Positions 7,909-16,797 of a DNA stretch of 35,473 nucleotides are shown here, one piece after another; position 1 is the stretch's first letter, and the number at the start of each line of letters is the position of its first letter. Both the position numbers and the translations under genes were made by a program. Below the pieces are notes generated by a model. That model was given only the letters and a program-made list of their open reading frames with translations, searched no databases and had not been told where the DNA came from. The stretch is from CAZEDU01 sp964511185 (GTDB lineage Bacteria; Myxococcota; Myxococcia; Myxococcales; Myxococcaceae). Where the stretch lies: assembly GCA_964511185.1 (NCBI GenBank), contig CAZEDU010000047.1, positions 1 to 35,473 on the forward strand, read 5' to 3'.

Positions 7909-9006
7909 TCAGCAGCCCAGGTCGAGCCCGAAGCCGCAGGTGCCGGCGTCTGGCTTTCCGAGTGTGTTGCAGAAGGCGGCTTCGCATTGCTCGCTGCTTG
8001 TGCACGCCTGCCCGTCCGCCCGCTTGTCGAGGCAGGTCTGGGTAGCGGCGTCGCAGTAGAGCGGGGTGTCACACGAATCGATCGCGCAGCTCTGACCTTC
8101 GAGGACGGGCGCCTTGCAGACACGGCTTCCCAGCGGGCCGCTGCACACCAGCGGCGGCTTGCACTCGTTCAGGGTGCGGCAGCTCACCCCTTCCGCGAAC
8201 GGCTCCTGGCAGGTGCCCGCGCACACCAAGTCGACCTTGCATGAGCGCTCGCCAGCGCCGCACGCGCTGCCCACGTCGGCTGGCTTCACGCAGGTGCCGT
8301 TGACGCACTGGAGCGCGACGCCCACGCACCGCTGATCGGTCGCGGCGCTCGAGCACGTCTCGTTCTCGCGCCGCCCGCGCTTGCAGGTCTTCAGGGTCGG
8401 GTCGCAGAAGAGCGGCGACTCGCAGATGAAGAGCTCGGCGAGGCTCGAGCTGGCGCAGGACTCGTTCTCGCGCAGCGGCTTGCGGCAGATGCCGTTGATC
8501 AGCCGCAGCCCGAACGCGCACTGCGCGCTCGAGCTCGCGCTCCCGCCCTCCCCCACGCGCCTGACGCAGGTGCCTCCGCACGTGGCGGTGAGCTCCGACG
8601 AGCAGTACAGCCCCCAAGCGCACTCGCCCGGGTTGCACGTCTGCCCCTCCGCGACGGTCCCCTCGTAGATGCGCGCGCAGTCTTCGTTGAGCAGCACGCC
8701 GAGGCCGTCGCTGTCACAGCTCTGGCCGCGCAGCGCGTTCATGCACCCGCCCGCACGCCCTTCGTCGAAGCGAATCTTGTTCGCGGCGATCGACTTCTCG
8801 TAGGCGGCGCCACTGAAGAGCAGCGCGCTCGACCCGGTCACGGTCCGACCATAGAGCGCCACGCAGCCTTCAGCGGACTTCGCCCCGCCACACTTCACGA
8901 GCAGGTCGCAGTAGGCCTTCACCCACTCCTGCGCCAAGTCTTCCCGCTTCACGCCAGAGCAGCCCGACAGCACCGCGGCCGCGACGAGCACCTTCACCGT
9001 TCGCAT
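7909..9006 (-). CDS. Cysteine-rich secreted lipoprotein
   Basis: A 365-residue protein starting at ATG 9006, chosen because GGAGAG lies 4-9 nt upstream and the signal peptide with lipobox LSGC follows at once (Cys near residue 16). After a short helical region (residues 17-90) the chain consists of repeated Cys modules about 35-45 residues long, of the form C-x(5-7)-G/L-x-C...C-x(4-5)-G. Examples are GQTCNPGECAWGLYCSS, NESCASSSLAELFICES and GQSCAIDSCDTPLYCDA. They resemble Dickkopf-like Cys-rich repeats common in myxobacterial surface lipoproteins, where the Cys pair as disulfides. No enzymatic motif is present. The product is likely outer-membrane anchored and exposed. The role is unknown, perhaps binding or adhesion. 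Confidence 0.82.
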   Translation of the reverse strand: MRTVKVLVAAAVLSGCSGVKREDLAQEWVKAYCDLLVKCGGAKSAEGCVALYGRTVTGSSALLFSGAAYEKSIAANKIRFDEGRAGGCMNALRGQSCDSDGLGVLLNEDCARIYEGTVAEGQTCNPGECAWGLYCSSELTATCGGTCVRRVGEGGSASSSAQCAFGLRLINGICRKPLRENESCASSSLAELFICESPLFCDPTLKTCKRGRRENETCSSAATDQRCVGVALQCVNGTCVKPADVGSACGAGERSCKVDLVCAGTCQEPFAEGVSCRTLNECKPPLVCSGPLGSRVCKAPVLEGQSCAIDSCDTPLYCDAATQTCLDKRADGQACTSSEQCEAAFCNTLGKPDAGTCGFGLDLGC

Positions 9007-9044
9007 GTCTCTCCTCGCCCGGTTCGAAACGCCGACCGTTCCCG

Positions 9045-9647
9045 TCACGAACCCGCGAGCGCCAGCAGCCTGTGCAACATCTTTCGGAACGCCTCACCGC
9101 GGTGCGACAGCGCCGACTTCTCCTCCCGCGTCAGCTCGGCGAGCGTCTTCCCCAGGCTCGGGATCTCGAAGACCGGGTCATAGCCGAAGCCCTTCGTCCC
9201 GCGCGGCGCGTGCGTGATGACGCCGGCCACCCTTCCCACCTCGATGAGCTCGGGCCCGCCGGGCATCGCCAGGCACAGCGCGCAACGGAACTCCGCCGCG
9301 CGCCGGCTCACCGGCACGTCCTTGAGCTCGAGCAAGAGCTTCTGGTTGCGCCGGAGCTCGTCCTCCGCGTACCGCGCCGACTGCACCCCGGGCCGCCCGC
9401 CCAAGGCCTCGACGCACAGCCCCGAGTCGTCCGCGAGCGCGGGGAGCCCGGTGGCCTGCGCGTACGCGCGCGCCTTCTTCGCCGCGTTCCCCTCGAACGT
9501 GTCCTGGTCCTCCTCGACCTCGGCCGCGCCGGGGAAGTCGGCGAGCGAGGCGACCCTCAAGGCGCCGCGGAGGAGCCCGTCCAGCTCCTTCAACTTGCCC
9601 GGGTTGGTGGTCGCGAAGAGCAGCTGGAAGCGCGCCGTGTCGCCCAT
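9045..9647 (-). CDS. rdgB: XTP/dITP diphosphatase (HAM1/RdgB)
   Basis: A 200-residue house-cleaning enzyme that hydrolyses non-canonical purine nucleoside triphosphates (dITP, XTP) to the monophosphate and pyrophosphate. Family motifs are all present: FATTNPGKLKEL at the N-terminus (substrate contacts), DTFEGNAAKKA, ADDSGLCVEALGG (catalytic Asp), PGVQSARYA, GFGYDPVF and the C-terminal LSHRGEAF. Length is standard. The ATG at 9647 sits 2 nt after the stop of rph, and the rph-rdgB pairing is a well-known operon arrangement in many bacteria. It acts in the cytoplasm. Confidence 0.97.
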   Translation of the reverse strand: MGDTARFQLLFATTNPGKLKELDGLLRGALRVASLADFPGAAEVEEDQDTFEGNAAKKARAYAQATGLPALADDSGLCVEALGGRPGVQSARYAEDELRRNQKLLLELKDVPVSRRAAEFRCALCLAMPGGPELIEVGRVAGVITHAPRGTKGFGYDPVFEIPSLGKTLAELTREEKSALSHRGEAFRKMLHRLLALAGS

Positions 9648-9649
9648 CG

Positions 9650-10363
9650 TCAGGAGAGCGCGCTCTTCTGCAGCTCGACCAGCTTGCGAATCGCCCCCAG
9701 CCCCGCGTCGAGCATCGCGTCGAGCTGCTTGCGCTCGAACGCCTTCTGCTCCGCGGTGCCTTGCACTTCGATGAGCGCGCTCGCCTCGGTGCCCACGATG
9801 TTCAAGTCGACCTCCGCGCCGGAGTCCTCTTCGTAGTCCAAGTCGACGCGCACCTCGCCTCCCACCACGCCGACCGAGACCGCGGCCACGTGCGTGAGGG
9901 GAGGGATGTTCGAGATGACCTTTTTTTCTTTGAGCTTGCGCAAGGCGAGCGCCATCGCCACGTACGCGCCGGTGATGCTCGCGGTGCGCGTGCCGCCGTC
10001 GGCCTGCAGCACGTCGCAGTCGAGCGTCAGCGTGCGGGGCCCCAGCTTCTTCAGGTCGATCGCCGCGCGCATCGAGCGGCCGATGAGCCGCTGAATCTCG
10101 AGCGTGCGGCCGCCTTGCTTGCCGCGCGCCGCCTCCCGCGGGCTGCGGTCGTGCGTCGCGCGCGGCAGCATGCCGTACTCAGCCGTGACCCAGCCGGCGC
10201 CCGTGCCCATCACGTGCGGCGGCACCTTCTCGTCCCACGAGCAGGTGACGAGCACGCGGGTGTTGCCGAACTCGACCTGCGTCGAGCCTTCGGCGTGAAC
10301 GGAAACGTTGGGGGTGAGCTTCACCGGCCGCAAGTCGAGGGTTCCACGTTGAAATGACCGCAT
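9650..10363 (-). CDS. rph: Ribonuclease PH
   Basis: A 237-residue phosphorolytic 3'-to-5' exoribonuclease that trims the 3' ends of tRNA precursors. The motifs are classical: GSTQVEFGNTRVLVTCSW, GWVTAEYGMLPRATH, GRTLEIQRLIGRSMRA and TLDCDVLQADGGTRTASITG, with the phosphate-binding Arg and catalytic Asp (DLDYEEDS) present. The start at 10363 has a near-perfect GGAGGAACTC ribosome-binding site. Length matches the family. It is followed immediately by rdgB. Confidence 0.98.
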   Translation of the reverse strand: MRSFQRGTLDLRPVKLTPNVSVHAEGSTQVEFGNTRVLVTCSWDEKVPPHVMGTGAGWVTAEYGMLPRATHDRSPREAARGKQGGRTLEIQRLIGRSMRAAIDLKKLGPRTLTLDCDVLQADGGTRTASITGAYVAMALALRKLKEKKVISNIPPLTHVAAVSVGVVGGEVRVDLDYEEDSGAEVDLNIVGTEASALIEVQGTAEQKAFERKQLDAMLDAGLGAIRKLVELQKSALS

Positions 10364-10410
10364 GAGTTCCTCCGGCCTGTGCCCTTAGCACGAAGCCGGC
10401 GGCGGGCGCC

Positions 10411-11184
10411 TCAGGGTCTTGCGAGCGCGGGCGAGCTGTCCGGCGGCCGACCGTGGGCCAAGAACGCCTGCACGCCTTCGACCACCGCGTCGGCGATCGC
10501 CTGCTGGTACTTCGCGTCCGCCAACCGCCGGCCCTCGGTGGGGTGGGTGATGAAGCCGGCCTCGATGAGAATCGCCGGCGCCTCCACGCCCATCAGCACG
10601 TAGAACGGCGCCTGCTGCACGCCGAGGTCCGTGGCCTGGGTGTGCGCCACCAGCCGCTGGTGCACCGCGTACGCCAACCGCGACGACTCGCCGTGCGTCT
10701 CGCTGCGCTGCAGGTCCGCGAGGATGAACGCCAAGGTGTCCGTCTGCCCGCGCGACATCGCCGGGGCCTCCGCGTTCTCGCGCGCGGCGACCTTCTTCGC
10801 GTCCTCGCCCGACGCGCTCGCGGACAGGAAGAAGGTCTGAATGCCTTCGGTCCGCTCGCGCTGCCGCTGGGTCGGCATCGAGTTGGCGTGGACGGAGATG
10901 AAGAGATCCGGCTTGTGCCTGTTCGAGAACGCCACCCGGTCCGACAGGTGCACCTGCTCGTCCTTCGAGCGGGTGAGCACCACGCGCGCCCCCAAGCGCC
11001 GCTCGAGCTGCTGCTTGAGGCGGGCCGACAGCTTGAGCGCGAGCTCCTTCTCGCGCAGCCCGTCGACGCCGACGGCGCCCTCCTGCGCCCCGCCGTGCCC
11101 GGGGTCGAGCACGATGGTCAGCTCGCCGGCCCAAGCGGTCGAGCTCGCGACGAACAGGCCCACGGCGAACAGCAAGGCACGCAT
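10411..11184 (-). CDS. N-acetylmuramoyl-L-alanine amidase (Amidase_3)
   Basis: A 257-residue periplasmic zinc amidase that cleaves the amide bond between N-acetylmuramic acid and the stem peptide. The signal peptide covers residues 1-19 (ending TAWA), which decides the start at 11184 over an upstream in-frame codon. Zinc ligands and catalytic Glu are recognisable in VLDPGHGG, LREKELALKL, DLFISVHANS and ILIEAGFITH. The domain fills the mature protein; there is no AMIN or SPOR domain. The C-terminus has a short Pro/Ser tail. It probably acts in daughter-cell separation or peptidoglycan remodelling. It follows selD after a 63-nt gap on the same strand. Confidence 0.93.
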   Translation of the reverse strand: MRALLFAVGLFVASSTAWAGELTIVLDPGHGGAQEGAVGVDGLREKELALKLSARLKQQLERRLGARVVLTRSKDEQVHLSDRVAFSNRHKPDLFISVHANSMPTQRQRERTEGIQTFFLSASASGEDAKKVAARENAEAPAMSRGQTDTLAFILADLQRSETHGESSRLAYAVHQRLVAHTQATDLGVQQAPFYVLMGVEAPAILIEAGFITHPTEGRRLADAKYQQAIADAVVEGVQAFLAHGRPPDSSPALARP

Positions 11185-11247
11185 CGAGCTGCATCGTATT
11201 CCAACTCGCGCCGCGCTCGAGGTAGCCGATGCTCCCACCTCGCGGCG

Positions 11248-12300
11248 TCAGACGACGACGATGCCCGGCCGCCCTCGCTCGACGCGCCCGATCGCCGCGG
11301 CGTCCACCCCCGCCCGCGAGAGCATCGCCACCGCCATCTGCGCGTGCCGCGCGGGCACCGCCGCCAGGAGCCCGCCGTTGGTCTGCGCGTCGGCCAGCAC
11401 CCAACGGATCGGCTCGGGCAGCGCCTTGGGGAAGACGACCTTCGACGACACGTGCGCCAGGTTCGACCGGGTGCCGCCGGGCACCACGCCCTCCTCGGCC
11501 AGCGCCGGCACGCCCTGCAGAATCGGCACGCGCTCGAGGTACAGCGCGGCGCGCGTCTTCGAGCCGGTCATCATCTCGAGCAGGTGGCCGAGCAGCCCGA
11601 ACCCCGTCACGTCGGTGAGCGCGTTGACCTGAAACTTCCCCGACGCGAACACCTGCCCAGCGGCTTGATTGAGCGTCGTCATCCACGCGACGGCCGACTT
11701 GGCCAGCGCGGCGTTGGCGAGGCTTCGCTTCATCGCGGTGGTGGCGATGCCGACGCCGATGGGCTTGGTGAGGAGCAGCACGTCGCCCGGCCGGGCGCCG
11801 GCGTTCTTGAGCACCCGCTTGGGGTGCACCAGGCCCGTCACGGCCAGGCCGTACTTCGGCTCGGCGTCGCGAATGGAGTGGCCCCCGAGAATGGGCACGC
11901 CCGCTTGGCCCGCGACGTCGCGGCCGCCGGCGAGAATCGCCTCGAGCACCGCCAGCGGCAGCGCTTCGGGAAAGCCGACCAGGTTGAGCGCGAAGAGGGG
12001 CCGGGCGCCCATCGCCCAGATGTCGGAGAGCGCGTTGGCCGCGGCGATGCGGCCGAAGTCGTAGGGGTCGTCGACCACCGGGGGGAAGAAGTCGACCGTC
12101 TCGACCACCGCCATCTGCGGCGTGAGCCGGTAGACCGCGGCGTCGTCGCTCGTCTCGAAGCCGACCAGCGCGTTGGCGTCGCGCTGGGCCGGCAGGCGCG
12201 CCAACACCTGCGCCAGGTCGTTCGCTTTGAGCTTGGCCGCGCAGCCCGCGCACGAGGCGAGCTCCGTGAGCCGCACGGCCGGAGTCTTTCGTCGGGGCAT
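11248..12300 (-). CDS. selD: Selenide, water dikinase (selenophosphate synthetase)
   Basis: A 350-residue enzyme that makes selenophosphate from selenide and ATP, the selenium donor for selenocysteine and selenouridine. The N-terminal SCAGCAAKL carries the catalytic Cys20 and essential Lys23, so this is the cysteine form and not itself a selenoprotein. Further motifs are SDDAAVY, VVETVDFFPPVVDDPYDFG, ANALSDIWAMGA, ILGGHSI, DVTGFGLLGH and DAQTNGGLL. Its presence fits the selenocysteine codon in the formate dehydrogenase gene at 32713-34620. No selA, selB or selC gene is visible in this window. Confidence 0.97.
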   Translation of the reverse strand: MPRRKTPAVRLTELASCAGCAAKLKANDLAQVLARLPAQRDANALVGFETSDDAAVYRLTPQMAVVETVDFFPPVVDDPYDFGRIAAANALSDIWAMGARPLFALNLVGFPEALPLAVLEAILAGGRDVAGQAGVPILGGHSIRDAEPKYGLAVTGLVHPKRVLKNAGARPGDVLLLTKPIGVGIATTAMKRSLANAALAKSAVAWMTTLNQAAGQVFASGKFQVNALTDVTGFGLLGHLLEMMTGSKTRAALYLERVPILQGVPALAEEGVVPGGTRSNLAHVSSKVVFPKALPEPIRWVLADAQTNGGLLAAVPARHAQMAVAMLSRAGVDAAAIGRVERGRPGIVVV

Positions 12301-12312
12301 GAGGCGAAGGTT

Positions 12313-13252
12313 CTAGCTCGGGCTCACGACATAGCCACGCTGAACCAGCTCCAGCACCCGCTCGGCGGCCGCGACGTCATCCTTGTCGGTGTGGTCGAGC
12401 ACGCCGGTCAGGCTGCCGTAGTTGTGCACCAGCTGCAGCACGTCGAGCTGCTCCGGCGACAGCTCGCGCAGGGGCGCGGTCATCGGCATCGCGAGCGTGA
12501 GCATCGCCGTCATCGGCGGCAGGTCCTTCTGAATGCGCTTGAGCTCGTCGAGCTGCCGCAGCGCGTCCATCAAGAGCGCCTCGGTTGAGCTGTCGAGCTC
12601 GACCATGAACTCCTGGTTGTCGGGCGGCCGCAGCTCGAAGTCGCCGGTCTCCCAGGTGATGATCCGGTTGAAGCTCTTCTGCGGCCCCAGGTCGNNNNNN
12701 NNNNTGCTGCTGGTCGATGACCGCGTAGTAGACGCGCCCCTGCTTCAGGTAAATGCGCCCTTCCCGCTCGTTCTTCACCACCAGCACGCCGTTCTTCTTC
12801 GACGTGTGGAAGAGCTGCAGAAGGTCGGGGAGCGGGACCTCTTCGATCTTCCCCGTCATCGACGACGACGACTTCTTCGACGCCTGCGCGGCGGCGACCG
12901 CCTCGAGATTCGCCTTCACCGCCGTCTGGTCGATCTCGGAGGGCAACGCGCCCGACTGCACGAGCTTCAGGATGGAGGTGCCGATGAGGATGCGGTCGCC
13001 TTCCTTCAGGCGCGCCTGCTTGATCTTCTCGCCGTTGACGAAGGTGCCGTTGGTCGAGCCCAAGTCCTCGATGGTGACCTTGCCGGACGCGACGGTGATC
13101 TTCGCGTGCTTGCGCGAGACCATGTCCTCCACCAGCACCATGTCGAGCTCGCTCGAGCGGCCAATCACCAGCTGGCGATCGTCGGCCAAGGGCAGCTCCC
13201 CACCCTGGTACTTGCCGGCAATGAATCTCAGCGCATAGCCCGCAGAGCTCAC
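12313..13252 (-). CDS. FHA domain plus DUF4388 (PATAN-like) signalling protein, interrupted by an assembly gap
   Basis: The start is GTG at 13252. Residues about 20-100 form an FHA phosphothreonine-binding domain with IGRSSELDMVL, VSRKHAKI and LGSTNGTFVNG. A linker follows, then a DUF4388 domain from about residue 135 (GKIEEVPLPDLLQLFHTSKKNGVLVV, GRVYYAVI). Ten Ns at 12695-12704 interrupt it. It resumes at DLGPQKSFNRIITWETGDFEL and ends with a helical region finishing VVSPS. Deleting the Ns joins the two halves in frame with a His codon, so the gene is probably intact. Such FHA/DUF4388 proteins are frequent in myxobacteria in Ser/Thr-kinase and motility signalling. It lies 35 nt downstream of the TPR gene and 12 nt upstream of selD. 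Confidence 0.9.
12695..12704. other. Assembly gap (10 N)
   Basis: Ten Ns inside the FHA/DUF4388 gene. The flanking partial codons (CA before, C after, on the minus strand) join to CAC without a frame change, so the missing length is probably zero or a multiple of three. Confidence 0.98.
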
Positions 13253-13287
13253 GGCCCCATTAACCCCTTTGAATGACTCCGTTTCAA

Positions 13288-14016
13288 CTATACCTCACCC
13301 GATTGTTCCGTCTTGGCGCCGTCCTTGAGCAGGCTCAGGTACATCTCGGCCGTCTTGTTGCCAGGGTTCCGGGCCAACACGTCCTCCCAGGCCTTGGCCG
13401 CGTCGGCCTTCCGCCCAGCCGAATACAAGGTGAGCCCGTAGCGCACCCGCGCGGGGAGGAAGTTGGGATTCTCCTTTAGAATTTGCTCGAACTGCTTGAG
13501 CGACTCGGCCGAGTCGCCGAAGTCGCGGCACGCCTCTGCGAGCTTGAGCCGGATGTCGTGGAACGCCGGGCAGAGATCCAGCGCGCGGCGGTACTCGACG
13601 ATCGCTTCCTTCAGCAGGCCGCTCGACGCGTACACGTCGCCGATATCGGCGTACATGTTGGCGATCTTCCCGCGCACGAACGGATCGAGCGCGCCCGGCG
13701 TCGACTGCTGGCGGTTGAGCGCGCCCTGATAGACCGCCTTGGCTTCGCGGTACTTGCCCAGGTCGTTGTAGATGACCGCCAGGTTGAGCGCCGCTTCGGT
13801 GTAGCCCGGGTTCAACCGCAGCGCCGCCTCGAACGCCCGCTGCGCCCGGCCGAACTGGCCTTGGTCGTGATAGATGATCCCGAGCATGTTGTAGACGTCG
13901 GCGAACGCTTGGTTCTGCTCGACGACCTGCACGAGGTAACGCTCGGCGTCGGCGTACTGCTTCTTCTCGAAGTAACCCCGCCCCAGCGTCAAGAGCTGCT
14001 TCAGCGCGTCGTCCAT
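13288..14016 (-). CDS. TPR-repeat protein
   Basis: A 242-residue protein made almost wholly of tetratricopeptide repeats. These include YNMLGIIYHDQGQFGRAQRAFEAALRLNPGY-type helical pairs at about residues 40-75, 76-110, 120-155 and 160-225. No signal peptide or catalytic domain is present. The start is ATG 14016; an extension to 14049 is possible but overlaps the upstream gene and lacks repeat character. It is directly upstream of the FHA/DUF4388 gene on the same strand, so it may be a scaffold in the same pathway. The start lies only 14 nt past the stop of the upstream membrane-protein gene. Confidence 0.88.
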   Translation of the reverse strand: MDDALKQLLTLGRGYFEKKQYADAERYLVQVVEQNQAFADVYNMLGIIYHDQGQFGRAQRAFEAALRLNPGYTEAALNLAVIYNDLGKYREAKAVYQGALNRQQSTPGALDPFVRGKIANMYADIGDVYASSGLLKEAIVEYRRALDLCPAFHDIRLKLAEACRDFGDSAESLKQFEQILKENPNFLPARVRYGLTLYSAGRKADAAKAWEDVLARNPGNKTAEMYLSLLKDGAKTEQSGEV

Positions 14017-14029
14017 GCGGCTCGGAAGA

Positions 14030-14716
14030 CTACCTGAGCCCCTCCTCAAACAAGAATTCGTCGCTTCGTTTCACCAACCGAAGTCGCTTGACACCCTGCT
14101 CGTCGATGGGCCGCTCCGGTGTGTCGCCGGCCACGCGGTACTCCTCGGTCACCGTGACGTCCTCGCGCTCGCTGCGAATGAACCAGGCCTTGGCGCGGTA
14201 GTTCCGGTCGCGGAGCGAGAGAATCGACTCCGCCCACGCCAGCCCGGCGTCCGGCGCGGCGCTCAACGCGCGCAGCGCGCCCAGGTCGCCCTTCGCCAGC
14301 GCGTCTTCCCGCGCGCGGAGCGCTTGAAGAATCGCGGCGAGTCGCGGCGCGGGGCTGGGCGCGTCCCAGCGGCCGTCGCGGTAGTGGAACACCACCTGCT
14401 CGAGCCCGAGCGAGCTGACCTGCACCTCGCCCAGCTTGCCCGAGAAGTCGAGCGTGCCGCGCACCACCGCGCGCCGCTTCGCGGCGTCGACCTCGACCGA
14501 CAAGCGCGCGTAGTGAAGCTCGCTCGACCGCAGGCGCGCGCCCGGCGACAGCTCGACCGCGACGCCGTCCTTCTCCTGCTTCTTGAGCCAGGTGATGAGC
14601 TCGCCTTCGACGTCGCCCACCTCGCCCCAAAGCTTGGGCGCGAGCGCGAAGAGGACGCCGCCCACCAGGGCCAAGAGCGCGAAGAAGGCGAAGGCGCGGA
14701 ACCCTTCGCCGCTCAC
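14030..14716 (-). CDS. Unknown membrane-anchored protein
   Basis: A 228-residue protein with one N-terminal membrane segment (about residues 6-26, FRAFAFFALLALVGGVLFAL) and a predicted periplasmic domain. I do not recognise the family. The GTG start at 14716 overlaps the TGA of the BamD-like gene (GTGA), so translation is coupled. The soluble part has mixed alpha/beta character and many charged residues (WLKKQEKDGVAVELSPGARL). Its position next to a BamD-like lipoprotein suggests an envelope role, which is inferred from context only. Confidence 0.8.
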   Translation of the reverse strand: MSGEGFRAFAFFALLALVGGVLFALAPKLWGEVGDVEGELITWLKKQEKDGVAVELSPGARLRSSELHYARLSVEVDAAKRRAVVRGTLDFSGKLGEVQVSSLGLEQVVFHYRDGRWDAPSPAPRLAAILQALRAREDALAKGDLGALRALSAAPDAGLAWAESILSLRDRNYRAKAWFIRSEREDVTVTEEYRVAGDTPERPIDEQGVKRLRLVKRSDEFLFEEGLR

Positions 14717-15504
14717 CCGCCCTGGCCCAGCTTCTTCTTGGCGCGCTCGGCGGCCGGCGTGTTCGGCATCTTCTCGACCACGCGCTGGAGCGTCTGTTCC
14801 GCCTTGGCCTTGTCGTCGAGCGCGAGGTACGCGTCGTAGAGGCCGAAGTACGCCTCTTCGTCGAAGCCGACGCCGGGGTACTCGTTCACCACCCGCTCGA
14901 GGCGGCCGACCACGGCCTTCCAGCGCTCGCGCTTTCGATAGAACGACGCGACGTACAGCTCGTGCTTGGCGAGCCGCTTCTTCGCGTCCTCCACCCGCTC
15001 CTGCGCCTCGGCTTTGTACTGCGAGTTGGGGTGCTGGCGGACGAAGTCGGTCATCGCGGTGAGCGTCCCGCGCACCTGCGCCTGGTCCTTCTCGCTGGAG
15101 GGCGGGAAGATGAAGAGGTCGGACGGGATGTCGCGGTAGTGCGTGAGCGCGGCGCGGAAGGCGGCGTAGTCGACCTTCGGGTGGGTGGGGTGCAGCTTCA
15201 CGAAGCTCTGGTACCGATCGCGCGCCTCGAGCCAGCGCTCGCGCTCGAAGTCGGTGTCGGCGAGCTTGAGCTCGGCCTCCTTCGACGCCTCCGCGAACGG
15301 GAAGCGGCTGCGCACGAACTCGAAGTAGCGCTCGGCCTCCGCGTAGTTCTTCGACTCGAGCGCCTCGAGCCCCAGCTTGAAGTTCGTCTCCGCGTCGCTC
15401 GCGTAGCTCGGCTCGCCGGCCGTCCGGCCATCGGTGGCGCAAGCGGCCCAGGTCAACGCGGCGGCGACGGCGGCAAGGCGGAGCGTCGGCATGGTGTGGC
15501 TCAT
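14713..15504 (-). CDS. bamD: BamD-like outer-membrane assembly lipoprotein
   Basis: A 263-residue TPR-type lipoprotein. It has a short signal and lipobox WAAC (Cys near residue 22), followed by repeats such as NFKLGLEALESKNYAEAERY and ADTDFERERWLEARDRYQSF. The central DYAAFRAALTHYRDIPSD block matches BamD/YfiO proteins, the essential BAM component that recruits BamA for beta-barrel insertion. The start at 15504 has AGAGGAAGAG about 6 nt upstream inside recX and abuts the recX stop; a second ATG at 15492 is possible. Its own stop overlaps the start of the following membrane-protein gene. Family membership is good; orthology to BamD is likely but not proven. Confidence 0.85.
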   Translation of the reverse strand: MSHTMPTLRLAAVAAALTWAACATDGRTAGEPSYASDAETNFKLGLEALESKNYAEAERYFEFVRSRFPFAEASKEAELKLADTDFERERWLEARDRYQSFVKLHPTHPKVDYAAFRAALTHYRDIPSDLFIFPPSSEKDQAQVRGTLTAMTDFVRQHPNSQYKAEAQERVEDAKKRLAKHELYVASFYRKRERWKAVVGRLERVVNEYPGVGFDEEAYFGLYDAYLALDDKAKAEQTLQRVVEKMPNTPAAERAKKKLGQGG

Positions 15505-15972
15505 CTACTCTTCCTCTGGCGGTAACTCCAGCGCGGCATCGCCCAACAGCTGGCGCGCGACATCCTGCCCAAAGCCCCGCGCGGCGAGCAGCCGGGCGGC
15601 CTTGGCCCCGGTCACCTTGCGCCGCAGGAGGAGCTGCCGGGCGCTCTCCAGCGGGTCGAAGTCGAGCTCGGCCCGCGCGCGCGCCAGCGCCTGATGCACG
15701 GTACGCACGGGAAGGCCCATGTTCATCAGCCGTCGCTGCACGCCGAGCGGCCCCAGCTTCCCGCCCGCCAGCAGCGCGGCGGCGCGCGCGTCGGCCAGCG
15801 CGTCGTCGTTCACGTAGCCCAGGCGCTCCAAGCGGGCGATCGCGTCGGCCCGCTCGTCCTCGGGGAAACCCTTACGCGCCAGGAGCAGCTCGAGCTGCCG
15901 GCGGCCGCGCGCCCGCACCGCGAGGAGACGCAGGGCCGCCTGGTACGCCGACGCTTTCGCCTTCTCCGCCAC
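15505..15972 (-). CDS. recX: RecX regulatory protein
   Basis: A 155-residue protein of the RecX family, which binds RecA filaments and limits recombinase activity. Characteristic motifs are ALRLLAVRARGRRQLELLLARKGF, the helix-turn-helix-like RLERLGYVNDDALADA and RRLMNMGL. It starts at GTG 15972. recA is not next to it here; it heads a minus-strand string with the BamD-like gene (stop and start adjacent). Length is standard. Confidence 0.93.
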   Translation of the reverse strand: MAEKAKASAYQAALRLLAVRARGRRQLELLLARKGFPEDERADAIARLERLGYVNDDALADARAAALLAGGKLGPLGVQRRLMNMGLPVRTVHQALARARAELDFDPLESARQLLLRRKVTGAKAARLLAARGFGQDVARQLLGDAALELPPEEE

Positions 15973-16002
15973 GCCGACGTGCTAACACTGCGTCCGCCCA
16001 CG

Positions 16003-16773
16003 ATGCACCCTGTTCTCGAGCGATACCTGAACCTGGACGTGGCGGTCGACGCGCTGCACCGAGACGAGCTCGGGCAGGTGCTCAAGGCCGAGGAGCGGCT
16101 GTTCGCCGAGGTGGCGCGGCGGTTCCCCGACCGGCGCAGCGCGCTCTTGTCCGCGCGCGGCAAGCAGCAGCCCTCCCATCAGGCCCAGCAGGCGTTGATC
16201 GCGCTCGCGGCGCACGCCGCGGTCGCGGATCTGATGCAGGACGAGGCGCTCGGCGACGCGATGCGCGCGGCCCGCGAGGCGCTCTTGCGGGAGGAGGCGT
16301 CCGAGGAGGAAGCGGAACAGCTCTTGGCCTCGTTGGTGCTGGAGGAGGCGTTTGGCTACGAGAACATCGAGGTGCGCTTCGACCGCGCGTTCTTCGCCGA
16401 GACGCTCGACGGCGTGGCCGCCCTCGCCGCGCTCACGCAGGAGCGGCTCACGTCACTGCATGGTGAATTCATGCGGTCGGCGCGCGCGGAGGAGCAGCAG
16501 GCGCACCACGACGCGTACGAGGCGCTGATCCGCGCGGCGTGGGAGGAAGGACCGCAGCCGATCAACCCCGAGCACATCGAAGCGGCGCTCGAGACGCTGC
16601 AGAGCGCGAAGCCGAAAGGAATCTCGGCGGCCGGCGCGATGCGGCGCTTGTTGGCGCTCTTTCACCAGCAGGGGCTGGTCGGCGCGCTGCGCCTCGAGCG
16701 GCTGCTCGACGCGGTCAAGCTCTGGGAGATGGAAAACCCCGGCGGCGAATTGAAGCCCAAGCTCCTCAATTGA
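16003..16773 (+). CDS. Unknown helical protein (256 residues)
   Basis: I do not recognise this protein. It starts at ATG 16003 and is almost entirely alpha-helical, with Ala/Glu/Leu/Arg-rich segments, several acidic stretches (REEASEEEAEQLLASLVLEE) and no signal peptide, metal motif or membrane helix. It is divergent from recX (30 nt between starts) and converges on pilT, with a palindromic hairpin between the two stop codons. The even codon use and lack of frame breaks support a real gene. No function is assigned. Confidence 0.8.
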   Translation: MHPVLERYLNLDVAVDALHRDELGQVLKAEERLFAEVARRFPDRRSALLSARGKQQPSHQAQQALIALAAHAAVADLMQDEALGDAMRAAREALLREEASEEEAEQLLASLVLEEAFGYENIEVRFDRAFFAETLDGVAALAALTQERLTSLHGEFMRSARAEEQQAHHDAYEALIRAAWEEGPQPINPEHIEAALETLQSAKPKGISAAGAMRRLLALFHQQGLVGALRLERLLDAVKLWEMENPGGELKPKLLN

Positions 16774-16797
16774 CCTGGCTCGAGGCTCGTGAAACCC

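Noticed and set aside
10385..12588. Very long open frames on both strands over amidase and selD
   Set aside because: Arg/Ala/Gly-rich, no motifs; shadows of real genes caused by high GC at third codon positions.
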